Assembly (NCBI GenBank): GCA_965263325.1
Contig: CBDHGY010000002.1
Span: 930,001-994,000, forward strand
Direction: 5' to 3'
DNA: 64,000 bases
Source of the DNA: CBDHGY01 sp965263325
Lineage (GTDB): Bacteria > Pseudomonadota > Alphaproteobacteria > Caulobacterales > Hyphomonadaceae
A program made the translations under genes and the position numbers. The notes under the pieces were generated by a model. It ran no database searches and had not been told where the DNA came from. It saw nothing but the letters and a program-made list of their open reading frames with translations. Of the stretch, positions 34,774 through 44,251 are shown piece after piece. Numbering within the stretch: position 1 is the first letter of the stretch; the number at the start of each line of letters is the position of its first letter.

Positions 34774-36207
34774 TTAGAGCCTTACGCTTCCTGTGATCTT
34801 CCGGCCATTGCGATCGATCTCGAGTTGCCATGTGCGCCGCTCCTGATCGCTCAGCAAATCCTCTAGCTCGTCGAGACTGTTGATCTTCTGCCCATTGACG
34901 CCAACAATCAGATCTCCTGGCCGAACAACCCGGCGAGCATACCCCCTGCGCATAATCCGCGTTACGAGAATACCGGTCGCGAAAGGATCGCGTCCCATTT
35001 CTTCCGCGAGGCGAGGAGATAATTGCGCGACTTCTGCGCCATTGAAGGGATGCGCGCCTTGCAACAGTCTTAAATCCGCTTTTGTCGTTCCCGGCGGCGG
35101 CTGCAGCCGGACGCGCACAACCCGGTCACGCTGAGCGCGGCGCGTATCCAACGTTACATAAGACCCAGGAGCTTCGGTCGCAGCTAAAAACTTCAGCCCG
35201 CGCTCATCATACACTTCGCGGCCATCGACGGCGGTGATGATGTCGCCGCGCCGCAAACCTGCGCGGTCAGCCGGTCCATCATCAAACACTTCCGTAACGA
35301 TCACACCCACAGGCCGATCAAGCCCTTGCGACTTTGCAATATCGAACGTCACCGACTGGCCTTTTAGCCCGAGCCAAGGACGCACCAAGGTTCCCTCATT
35401 CACGGCTGCATCCACAACGCGCTTGACCATCTCGGAAGGGATCGCGAACCCAATTCCGTTTGATCCGCCAGAGCGCGAAAAGATCGCCGTATTTACGCCG
35501 ACAAGCTCACCGCTCACATTCACAAGAGCTCCGCCAGAATTACCGGGGTTCACTGCGGCATCTGTCTGCAAAAAGAAGGCAAAATCACTAACGCCGACAT
35601 CGGTTCGCGCCGTTGCAGAAATGATCCCGCTAGTAACCGTCTGACCGACACCGAACGGGTTACCGATCGCAAGGACAAGATCTCCAACCTCAGCTGTCCG
35701 GGTATCGGCATATGGCAGGGTCGGTAACGGGGTTTCGACATCGATTTGCAACACCGCCAAATCCGTCCGTTCGTCCGCCAGGATCAGCTCGGCGAGGTAT
35801 TCGCGGCGATCGCTCAAAACAACCAGCAGTTCGTCGGCTCCTTCGATCACATGATTGTTCGTCACAACCACCCCATCAGGGCCAACGATCACGCCTGACC
35901 CGAGCGAATTTTGAACGCGCTCGCGCGGCATGCCGCCCATTCGAAACCGGGAGTCAAACGGCGATGCTCGTCCGCGAACCGTTTTCTTCGTGTAGATATT
36001 CACAACAGCAGGGCTGACCTCTTTCACGAGCGGTGCAAATGTGAGGTCAATTTCAGTTGAGCTTTGAGGAATTCTGTAATTTTCCTGCGCGCTTGCCGGA
36101 GACACAAAAACTGGCACAAGCGCGAGCGCGATGAGCGCAATCACGACAGCCGTAGATGCGAATAAAAACTTCGATACGTGTTTCGTCATAGAATAGGTCG
36201 TAGTCAT
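34774..36207 (-). CDS. Deg-type periplasmic serine protease (DegP/DegQ family)
   Basis: A 477-residue trypsin-like protease with two PDZ domains, acting in periplasmic protein quality control. An N-terminal signal or anchor (residues 17-40) ends in SASA. The catalytic triad is His119 (TNNHVIEG), Asp149 (DERTDLAVL) and Ser224 (NPGNSGGALVN). The first PDZ contains DRPVGVIVTEVFDDGPADRAGL and the second FATGILVTRIMRRGYARRVVRPGD. The length and two PDZ domains fit DegP or DegQ rather than the single-PDZ DegS. The upstream 60 bases show no clear regulatory site. Confidence 0.92.
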   Translation of the reverse strand: MTTTYSMTKHVSKFLFASTAVVIALIALALVPVFVSPASAQENYRIPQSSTEIDLTFAPLVKEVSPAVVNIYTKKTVRGRASPFDSRFRMGGMPRERVQNSLGSGVIVGPDGVVVTNNHVIEGADELLVVLSDRREYLAELILADERTDLAVLQIDVETPLPTLPYADTRTAEVGDLVLAIGNPFGVGQTVTSGIISATARTDVGVSDFAFFLQTDAAVNPGNSGGALVNVSGELVGVNTAIFSRSGGSNGIGFAIPSEMVKRVVDAAVNEGTLVRPWLGLKGQSVTFDIAKSQGLDRPVGVIVTEVFDDGPADRAGLRRGDIITAVDGREVYDERGLKFLAATEAPGSYVTLDTRRAQRDRVVRVRLQPPPGTTKADLRLLQGAHPFNGAEVAQLSPRLAEEMGRDPFATGILVTRIMRRGYARRVVRPGDLIVGVNGQKINSLDELEDLLSDQERRTWQLEIDRNGRKITGSVRL

Positions 36208-36272
36208 AAATATCGGCTTTATTGCGGCGAGTTCATGAGCTCAAGCGTCTGATGCATGACATTTAAGTCAGA

Positions 36273-37595
36273 TCAGCGCGAATCAAGCATCACTTTTTGC
36301 AGCTGTTTTTCATAACGTTTCCAAGCCCCTATCTTCGCGGCGTTCACAGGTTCGCGAACAGCATTGGCCGAAAACGTACGAGCTGGCGCAGATCGCGCGC
36401 TCGGCGAAAGATACTCAGCTGCCCAATCAAGCCCGAGCGCTTCGAACAGATTCGCGCCTTCCCGTTCTGGCCCTGCCACAAAATCTTCGTAACGTAGATC
36501 ATATATCGCAAGTCCCGCTTGCTTCCATTCAGCCATCGCTGAACGCCGAAATGCGAGATACTCAAACGTCGCCTCCAAGCTGGTGCTATATGGGTATCCG
36601 TCTGGAAACTCATGAAAGAAGATCGAAACGGCGACATCTCGGTCGTCACGTTCAATATTCACAAATCGGGCATTTTGGTGGACACACGTTAGCAAGCCAG
36701 CAACCTCTGCATTCGCTGGCGTTTTGTCCGTAATCTGATCTTCCATGACGCCTGCGGCTCGCAGCCCCGCGATATCCGCGCTTGCAAGCTGCGCGCATTG
36801 CGCGCGAAAAAGCTCCGCTGCGGATTTGTCATGCTGGAAATTGTCTGCAGCTTTCAACAGCCACGGGATTAGCGCACCGCGTTCGCCCGAAGATCCAACC
36901 GCCGGCTGCGCTGCAATGAGTGTTTCAATCAACGTCCCACCGCACCGGGGCGGCCCCGTCAGATAAATGGGGCGCAATTCGTGTTCACCCTCCCGTGATT
37001 GCGCGGCTGTGAACAAATCAATTGCAGCCTGTAACCGCGCTTCAGCATCGCGGCGCGACCAATGCAGCTGTGTACCCGCTTGCGCAGTATTGGCTTCTGC
37101 AGCCATCGCCCACGCGCGGTCATACTCACCGGCGCGGTCGAGCGCACGCGCGAGGCCAAATCTCAAAGTCTGGACCCGTTGCTCGCCTGCAACCATTTCA
37201 GCGACGCTCATCAGCTCAGGCTTAGGCTCAGGGGTGAGTTCCAGCGCTTGGTATAGCAACATAGGGTGAGCCGGCGCTGCCCTGAGGCCAATTTCAACGC
37301 TATGCCGCGCAGCATCTCTATCGCCCTGAAACAAAGCTATCCGGGCTTTCGTCAACAAAATCTCTGGATTGTCAGGCAACAATTCCAGGGCGCGCTCAGC
37401 ATAGTCAGACGCTTGATCATAGGTCGCCATGAATATGGCAAAGCGAGCGAGTGATAAGAAATCACTGGCTGTTTTTGGACCATCCGCGCCAAAGCTTTTC
37501 TGAAATGCCCGCTCAGCCCCGCCAAGATCGCCCTTCTGAAAAAGAGACTGCGCGAGGGCCCGCCACTCGTCTGGAGATTGCGGCTCGACGATCAC
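36273..37595 (-). CDS. TPR protein with sulfotransferase domain
   Basis: A 440-residue protein. The first 200 residues are TPR-like repeats (LFQKGDLGGAERAFQKSFG, ATYDQASDYAERALELLPDNPE, LFQGDRDAARHSVEIGLRAAP). The rest is a sulfotransferase fold. YLTGPPRCGGTLIETLI, around residue 210, is the 5'-phosphosulfate loop for PAPS, and NIERDDRDVAVSIFFHEF would bind the 3'-phosphate. The C-terminal YDLRYEDFVAGPEREG is also typical. The substrate is unknown; related TPR-sulfotransferases are common in alphaproteobacteria. Its start overlaps the ene-reductase stop by 4 bases. Confidence 0.87.
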   Translation of the reverse strand: MIVEPQSPDEWRALAQSLFQKGDLGGAERAFQKSFGADGPKTASDFLSLARFAIFMATYDQASDYAERALELLPDNPEILLTKARIALFQGDRDAARHSVEIGLRAAPAHPMLLYQALELTPEPKPELMSVAEMVAGEQRVQTLRFGLARALDRAGEYDRAWAMAAEANTAQAGTQLHWSRRDAEARLQAAIDLFTAAQSREGEHELRPIYLTGPPRCGGTLIETLIAAQPAVGSSGERGALIPWLLKAADNFQHDKSAAELFRAQCAQLASADIAGLRAAGVMEDQITDKTPANAEVAGLLTCVHQNARFVNIERDDRDVAVSIFFHEFPDGYPYSTSLEATFEYLAFRRSAMAEWKQAGLAIYDLRYEDFVAGPEREGANLFEALGLDWAAEYLSPSARSAPARTFSANAVREPVNAAKIGAWKRYEKQLQKVMLDSR

Positions 37596-38899
37596 GCTTT
37601 CTCGAGCTCAGCATGGTAGGCTTTGGCGCGTGTCTTTTCGTCTTTAAGCGCTATACGCAGCGCCTTAATCAGACCAATTTTAGTATCAGGCTCCAGCCCG
37701 TCTCCCATTCGGTGAAGCTGCGCTGTAAACCACCCCATCTGGCCCCAGCCATTGATGCCTTTGATAAGGTTGATGGGTGAGTTGACGGAAAGCCAGCGTG
37801 TCGGCCCAAGCCGAACTGACTTCTCCCAACGCCGCGCTTCTTCGCGCGTTCCTGACAGTAATTCCCTTGGCAAATCGGGGTTCGCGCAGAGTGGTCGCGC
37901 AAGACCGATGAAATCGGCCTCCCCATCTTGCAGCGCACCGTTCATGGCGGCCAAAGTTCGAAAACCACCCGTCGCCATGACTGGCATAGCGGCGCGCGAT
38001 TTCACAGATCGCGCATAAGCTGCGAAATAGGCTTCGCGCGCCCGCGTGCTCTCGCGGACTTTCTCCTCCGAAGCTCCGGGCAATTCTACACCCATTAGTT
38101 TCGGTTGCTCGTAATTGCCGCCGCTCACCTCTATGAAATCGACTTTTTCCCGGTTCAACATATCGATCACTTTCAAACAGTCTTCATGTGTGAAGCCGCC
38201 CTTCTGAAAGTCGCTGGAGTTGAGTTTCACGCCCATTGTGAAATCTGCACCAATTGCGAGGCGGCAAGCACGCAGGGTTTCCACAAGAAATCGCGCTCTG
38301 TTTTCCAGAGGCCCACCCCACTCATCATCTCGCAAATTTGCAATTGGAGAGAGAAATTGGCTGATCAAATATCCATGGGCCGCATGAATTTGTATGCCAT
38401 CAAAGCCCGTTTCGCGCGCTATTCCTGCGGCGTGAGCGAACTTGCCAATTGTCTCGCGCACTTCTTTTTCACTCATCGCTTTCGGCAGGCCAAATTGACT
38501 TCCTGGCAAATTGACTTTGACAGCACTTGGAGCGGAAGGGCGTGGATTGACCGACTTTGGCGACTGCCGTCCGGCATGCGAAAGCTGCATAATGACTGGT
38601 GATCCGGCGGATTTTGCGGCCTGAGCCATATCAGCCAGCGCTGCGCGTGCCTCATTCGTTTGCACGCCGTCTATCGCCACATTTCCGGGACGTTCCAGAT
38701 TTCTCCGATCAACCAGTACATTTCCGGTGATTTGGAGGCCAATACCGCCTTCGCTCCACCGGCGATAGAGGTTGACGTGTGTGCCATTCGCTTGGTTGTT
38801 GGCTTGTGCGAGACCTTCCGTCATGGCGGCCTTCACCAGACGGTTGGGAATTTCGAGCCCAGATGGCAGAGTTAGTGAGTCTTTAATGGAAATAGGCAC
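37592..38899 (-). CDS. NADH:flavin oxidoreductase, Old Yellow Enzyme family
   Basis: An FMN enzyme of about 435 residues that reduces activated double bonds. Visible family features are PNRLVKAAMTEGLA near the N-terminus, VIMQLSHAGRQSPKSVN, the substrate-binding HAAHGYLISQFLSPIAN and the DEWGGPLENRARFL stretch. EVSGGNYEQPK and VMATGGFRT form the phosphate-binding end of the barrel. The GTG at 38897-38899, with GGAG 7 bases upstream, is preferred to 38917. It is divergent from parE, with about 44 bases between the starts. The physiological substrate is not evident. Confidence 0.9.
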   Translation of the reverse strand: MPISIKDSLTLPSGLEIPNRLVKAAMTEGLAQANNQANGTHVNLYRRWSEGGIGLQITGNVLVDRRNLERPGNVAIDGVQTNEARAALADMAQAAKSAGSPVIMQLSHAGRQSPKSVNPRPSAPSAVKVNLPGSQFGLPKAMSEKEVRETIGKFAHAAGIARETGFDGIQIHAAHGYLISQFLSPIANLRDDEWGGPLENRARFLVETLRACRLAIGADFTMGVKLNSSDFQKGGFTHEDCLKVIDMLNREKVDFIEVSGGNYEQPKLMGVELPGASEEKVRESTRAREAYFAAYARSVKSRAAMPVMATGGFRTLAAMNGALQDGEADFIGLARPLCANPDLPRELLSGTREEARRWEKSVRLGPTRWLSVNSPINLIKGINGWGQMGWFTAQLHRMGDGLEPDTKIGLIKALRIALKDEKTRAKAYHAELEKA

Positions 38900-38943
38900 G
38901 AAATCACTCCAATACACTTCCGAGTCGATTTACGAGGCGCTTT

Positions 38944-40944
38944 ATGGCTGCACAACCGCAAAAAAACCTGTTCGACAATATGCCGGCTGACAAATCTGGC
39001 TACAGCGCAAAGGATATCCAGGTACTCGAAGGCCTGGAACCCGTCCGCATGCGTCCGGGCATGTATATCGGCGGAACTGACGAAAAAGCCTATCACCATC
39101 TCTTTGCAGAAGTGCTCGACAACTCGATGGATGAAGCGGTTGCGGGCTACGCCAACCGGATCGAAGTGCATCTCGACAAGGATGGCTGGCTGACCGTTGT
39201 GGATAATGGACGCGGCATCCCGATTGATCCGCACCCGAAGTTTCCGAAAAAATCGGCACTCGAAGTAATTATGACAACGCTGCACGCGGGCGGGAAATTT
39301 TCTGACAAGGCCTATGAGACCGCTGGCGGCCTCCACGGCGTTGGTATTTCGGTTGTAAACGCACTGTCGGAACGTGTGGAAGTCGAAGTCGCTCGCAACA
39401 AGAAAGTCTACATGCAAGCGTTTGAGCGCGGCGTCGTGCAGGGCAAAGTGAAAGCCATCGGGGCTGCGCCAAACAAACGTGGCACGACCGTTCGTTTCAA
39501 ACCCGACCACCTCATTTTCGGCGATAAGATGACGTGGCGTCCTGCCCGTCTGTTCAACATGACGCGGTCGAAAGCGTATCTCTATCGCGGTGTGCAGGTG
39601 AAATGGAGCTGTGACCCGAGTCTGCTACCTGAAGACTCAAAAGTTCCTGCTAAAGCAACGCTGCATTATCCAAATGGTCTGGCGGACCAGCTGTCAGAAG
39701 TTTTTGACGGCAAGAAAGGGATCACTGAACTACCATTCACTGGGCTGGTCGAAAACGGCGAAGGTAAAGTTGAATGGGCGATTGCATGGACACGCGCAGG
39801 CTTTGGCGAAGCAGACGGGTTTTGCCGCTCGTACTGTAACACCATCCCGACCCCTGACGGCGGCACACACGTCGCCGGCTTTCGTTCAGCCATTACAAAA
39901 GGTCTTAGAGCGTATGGCGATCTGACAGGTCAGAAAAAAGCCTCACAAATTACGGCTGACGATATTATGGGTCACTCCGGCCTGCTCCTGTCCTGTTTCA
40001 TAAAAGGGCCAGAGTTCGTTGGCCAAACGAAAGACAAGCTCTCCACGACGGCTGCCTTCCGGCTTGTCGAAAATGCGGTCCGCGACCGTTTCGATCATTG
40101 GCTGGTTTCATCCCCGAAAGAAGCCGACAAGCTCCTTGAATGGGCGATGGAGCGCGCCGAAGAGCGCCAGCGACGCCGCAAACAAAAAGAAATCAATCGC
40201 AAGTCCGCGACGACCAAACTCCGTCTACCCGGCAAGCTCGCCGATTGTTCTGAACGCGGCCCTGAAGGCACGGAAATCTTCCTCGTTGAGGGCGACTCTG
40301 CTGGTGGGTCTGCGAAACAGGCACGTGATCGCAAGACCCAGGCAATCCTTCCACTCCGCGGCAAAATTCTAAATGTTGCAAATGCGTCGGAAGATAAGAT
40401 CAGAAACAACAACGAAATTAGCGATATGCAGCTCGCCCTTGGTGTAAAGCTCGGCGCAAGTTTCTCAGAGGACGATCTGCGATACGAACGTATTGTTATC
40501 ATGACTGACGCGGACGTAGACGGCGCGCATATTGCTGCTCTGCTAATCACTTTCTTCTTCAAAAAGATGCCGGGACTGATCCAATCAGGCAGGCTCTACC
40601 TTGCTATGCCGCCGCTCTATAAGCTCGCGAGCAAAGGCAAGACCGTCTACGCGATGGACGATGAGCACCGGGAAATTCTATTGCAGTCAGAGTTCAAACC
40701 GAACCAGAAAGTCGACATGATGCGCTTCAAAGGCCTCGGTGAAATGAACCCTGCGCAGCTCAAAGAGACGACCATGAATCCGGCGACACGCACACTCGCC
40801 CGGATAACACTGCCGGACAGCATTGATGAACTTACTGAATTAAAGCCGGCAGAACTGGTTGATACGCTCATGGGCAAAAAAGCAGAGCACAGATTCCGCT
40901 TTATTCAGGAAAATGCACAATTCGTGCAGGAACTAGACATCTAG
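38944..40944 (+). CDS. parE: DNA topoisomerase IV subunit B
   Basis: ParE is the ATPase subunit of topoisomerase IV, which separates daughter chromosomes. The 666-residue protein has the GHKL ATPase (EVLDNSMDEAVAGY with the catalytic Glu, VVDNGRGIPIDPHP, GGLHGVGISVVNALS), the transducer domain, and the TOPRIM domain (EGDSAGGSAKQARDR and IMTDADVDGAHIAALL). It ends with the FKGLGEMNPAQLKETTM motif. Length near 660 without the GyrB insert, and the PKFPKKSALEVIMTTLHAG stretch, point to ParE over GyrB. GAGG precedes the ATG. Confidence 0.95.
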   Translation: MAAQPQKNLFDNMPADKSGYSAKDIQVLEGLEPVRMRPGMYIGGTDEKAYHHLFAEVLDNSMDEAVAGYANRIEVHLDKDGWLTVVDNGRGIPIDPHPKFPKKSALEVIMTTLHAGGKFSDKAYETAGGLHGVGISVVNALSERVEVEVARNKKVYMQAFERGVVQGKVKAIGAAPNKRGTTVRFKPDHLIFGDKMTWRPARLFNMTRSKAYLYRGVQVKWSCDPSLLPEDSKVPAKATLHYPNGLADQLSEVFDGKKGITELPFTGLVENGEGKVEWAIAWTRAGFGEADGFCRSYCNTIPTPDGGTHVAGFRSAITKGLRAYGDLTGQKKASQITADDIMGHSGLLLSCFIKGPEFVGQTKDKLSTTAAFRLVENAVRDRFDHWLVSSPKEADKLLEWAMERAEERQRRRKQKEINRKSATTKLRLPGKLADCSERGPEGTEIFLVEGDSAGGSAKQARDRKTQAILPLRGKILNVANASEDKIRNNNEISDMQLALGVKLGASFSEDDLRYERIVIMTDADVDGAHIAALLITFFFKKMPGLIQSGRLYLAMPPLYKLASKGKTVYAMDDEHREILLQSEFKPNQKVDMMRFKGLGEMNPAQLKETTMNPATRTLARITLPDSIDELTELKPAELVDTLMGKKAEHRFRFIQENAQFVQELDI

Positions 40945-41183
40945 TTTGCGAAGAAGCGTTTCTTATCAAGGTTCTTCTAGGCGACTATCTTCCAATCGCG
41001 ACAGATGTAGGCGAGCCTCCTAAATCAGCTGCGTAACGCGTAGGATTTGCAAGCCAGCCCGATTATAGCGTGACACCAAAATGTCACGCCTGTTGCGCTT
41101 CTGCTGCAGAGGTTTGACACACGTTCCGGCAAGCTTATGTTGCGCGAAAAGCGGCGGGGGCTGCTGGGAAGAACTGGATTCGC

Positions 41184-42554
<1,371 letters not shown>

Positions 42555-42560
42555 TTCCCG

Positions 42561-42998
42561 CTAATCGTCTAACTTCGTAATTTTGCCGCGAAGCGCCTTT
42601 ATTTCCCCTCGCTTTTTCTTCGCATTGATGCGGCGGCGTACCGCGCCTGCTCCAGGCCTAGAAGCAATGCGCTTTTTACGTGTTCTCATCGCCGCTTCAA
42701 CGATGCCTTTAAGGCGTTTTCGCGCTGTTTCACGGTTTTGCAATTGACTGCGGTGCGTGCTTGCCTCGACGATTATATCCCCGTCTTTGGTTAGCTTTTC
42801 GCCGAGATTTCGCGCAATTCGCGCTTTGATAGCTGCTGGTAAAGACGATGCACGCACGTTCCAGCGCAACTGGACGCTTGATGATACCTTATTAACGTGT
42901 TGGCCTCCGGCACCTCCAGCGCGGATGAATTTCTCGCGTAATTCCCATTCAGGAATTACCAAGTCTTCGGAAAGTCGAATACCATCGAACTGGGCCAT
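42561..42998 (-). CDS. arfB: Ribosome rescue factor ArfB (peptidyl-tRNA hydrolase)
   Basis: ArfB frees stalled ribosomes that lack a stop codon by hydrolysing peptidyl-tRNA. The 145-residue protein carries the catalytic GGQ (residues 31-33) in RAGGAGGQHVNKVSSSVQL. Its basic C-terminal tail (KRIASRPGAGAVRRRINAKK) is the part that enters the mRNA tunnel. It lacks the other domains of release factors RF1 and RF2, which separates it from them. Confidence 0.95.
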   Translation of the reverse strand: MAQFDGIRLSEDLVIPEWELREKFIRAGGAGGQHVNKVSSSVQLRWNVRASSLPAAIKARIARNLGEKLTKDGDIIVEASTHRSQLQNRETARKRLKGIVEAAMRTRKKRIASRPGAGAVRRRINAKKKRGEIKALRGKITKLDD

Positions 42999-43104
42999 TG
43001 GATCAACATGTACAGCTTGTTCAGCTAGAATTCATGGGGCTTTATTAATACTTTCTAAGAGTTCGGGCGAATTCCCGAAGCAGCCAGCGAGAGGATCTCG
43101 CACC

Positions 43105-43826
43105 ATGAAGCTATTAAAGTCTCCTGTAAAACTGGCAGCGATTGCAGCGCTGCTCGCCACTATTTCCGTTCCGATGGCGACCGCCCAAGGCAATGATCGC
43201 CGAGGCGAACGGGTTGATCGCGGACATAATTTTATTGCGAACATGCGCAATGGCGATGGGCCGCGCGGGGATCGGCCGCGTGGTGAGCGTCCGCGAGGAG
43301 ATCGCGGTCATAGACCGAGAGGTGACAGAGGCCACCGCCCAGAGGCCACCGCCCGAGAGGCGATAGAGGACACCGGCCGAGCGGAGACAGAGGTCACAGA
43401 CCCCGCGCGCACAACAATCATGTAAGACCGCGCCATCACAACCATGTCCGTCCGCGCAACAGGCATTATGGTCAATTCAATCACCACAGACCGCGCAATT
43501 ACCGACACAATCGCTATCACCGCCCGCGTCATCACCGACCGAACTACTATTACTCACACCACCACCGACCACGTTACGTGCGTCCCAGATATTATGCGCC
43601 GAGATACTACACGCCGCGCCATGCCTATCGACCGCGTTACCATGTTGGAGGGTATTATATCTTCAACGATTACAGCCGTGTGATCTACGATTATCACACT
43701 TATGGTCTCTATGACCCGCCGCATGGATATCACTGGGTTTATGATCATGATCGCCAGGATGCGATACTCGCATCCGTCGCGACAGGCGCGATTATCGGTC
43801 TCGTGATCGGCGCTCTATCCTACTAA
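43105..43826 (+). pseudogene. RcnB-like secreted protein gene, frameshifted in a repeat
   Basis: The first frame (43105 on) gives a signal peptide (KLAAIAALLATISVPMATAQ) and a repeat of RGDRGHRP units, then runs out of frame to a stop at 43425. The minus-one frame continues the same repeat (PRGHRPRGDRGHRPSGDRG) and runs to 43826. It ends with YGLYDPPHGYHWVYDHDRQD and a glycine-rich hydrophobic tail, as in RcnB-family periplasmic proteins. The break lies at about 43344-43350, where one G is missing from a tandem 24-base unit. With that base restored the protein would be about 240 residues. It could be a true mutation, a phase-variable site or a sequence error. Confidence 0.8.
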
Positions 43827-43847
43827 ATCAAGAACTTAGCCAATTTG

Positions 43848-43880
43848 GAGGCAGCGAATTCACCGCTGCCTCTTTGTTTG
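43848..43880 (+). terminator. Intrinsic terminator after the RcnB-like gene
   Basis: GAGGCAGCG (43848-43856) pairs with CGCTGCCTC (43864-43872) around a 7-base loop and is followed by TTTGTTTG, starting about 20 bases after the stop at 43826. Confidence 0.88.
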
Positions 43881-43991
43881 TACGAATGTCGTTAATTCTC
43901 TCGCCGGAAGAGATTCACCTTCCCTTCACGAATTAAGCGCTTAAATTAGAGGTGCAGAGCAAGATTCGCGCTGCGTTGTTTTTAACAGTTG

Positions 43992-44005
43992 AAAGGAGGT
44001 GATCC
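43992..44005 (+). promoter_or_regulatory. Full-length Shine-Dalgarno sequence
   Basis: AAAGGAGGTGATCC is complementary to the entire 3' end of 16S rRNA, far more than the 4-5 bases used by other genes here. The GGAGG core ends 7 bases before an ATG at 44007, which is ideal spacing. Confidence 0.75.
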
Positions 44006-44006
44006 A

Positions 44007-44087
44007 ATGTCGAGTGAGAAACCAGGTGAGGCCATTGGGTCTGTGAGAGTTGGTGACCGCGTGGAGCAGCCTCTGCGCGCGTGCTAA
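44007..44087 (+). CDS. Putative 26-residue small protein
   Basis: A tiny ORF of 26 codons plus stop, starting MSSEKPGEAIGSVRVGDRVE and ending in a single Cys just before the stop. Its support is the perfect long ribosome site directly upstream and a strong terminator 50 bases downstream, which together delimit a short transcriptional unit. It has no signal peptide or membrane segment. I do not recognise a family. It could be a genuine small protein, or the unit could act mainly as a regulatory RNA with a translated leader. Confidence 0.5.
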   Translation: MSSEKPGEAIGSVRVGDRVEQPLRAC

Positions 44088-44135
44088 TTCGAACATCCGG
44101 ATTTTCCGAAGATCCAAGAGCCAAACCGGCTCACG

Positions 44136-44168
44136 GAGGCCGCCCCATGAGGGCGGCCTCTTTGCATT
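44136..44168 (+). terminator. Intrinsic terminator after the small ORF
   Basis: GAGGCCGCCC (44136-44145) pairs perfectly with GGGCGGCCTC (44151-44160) around the loop CATGA and is followed by TTTGCATT. It closes the short unit that contains the 26-codon ORF. Confidence 0.88.
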
Positions 44169-44251
44169 TGAGACGGGGCTCGTCGCCGGAGGCTAGCGTT
44201 ACGGCGCTCCCACATTGCTACTGACAGCTACAAGATACTTCTGAATTGCCG

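Noticed and set aside
42757..43104. Upstream extension of the RcnB-like frame
   Set aside because: It runs antisense through arfB; the ATG at 43105 begins a clear signal peptide.
43261..43420. CRISPR-like or intergenic tandem repeat
   Set aside because: The repeats are short, contiguous without spacers and encode RGDRGHRP units of a secreted protein.
43992..44005. Remnant of a 16S rRNA gene end
   Set aside because: The 14 bases equal the complement of the 16S tail, but flanking sequence shows no rRNA and an ATG follows at ideal spacing.
43933..44124. 63-residue ORF antisense to the small-protein unit
   Set aside because: It has no ribosome site and is opposite to a unit with strong translation and termination signals.
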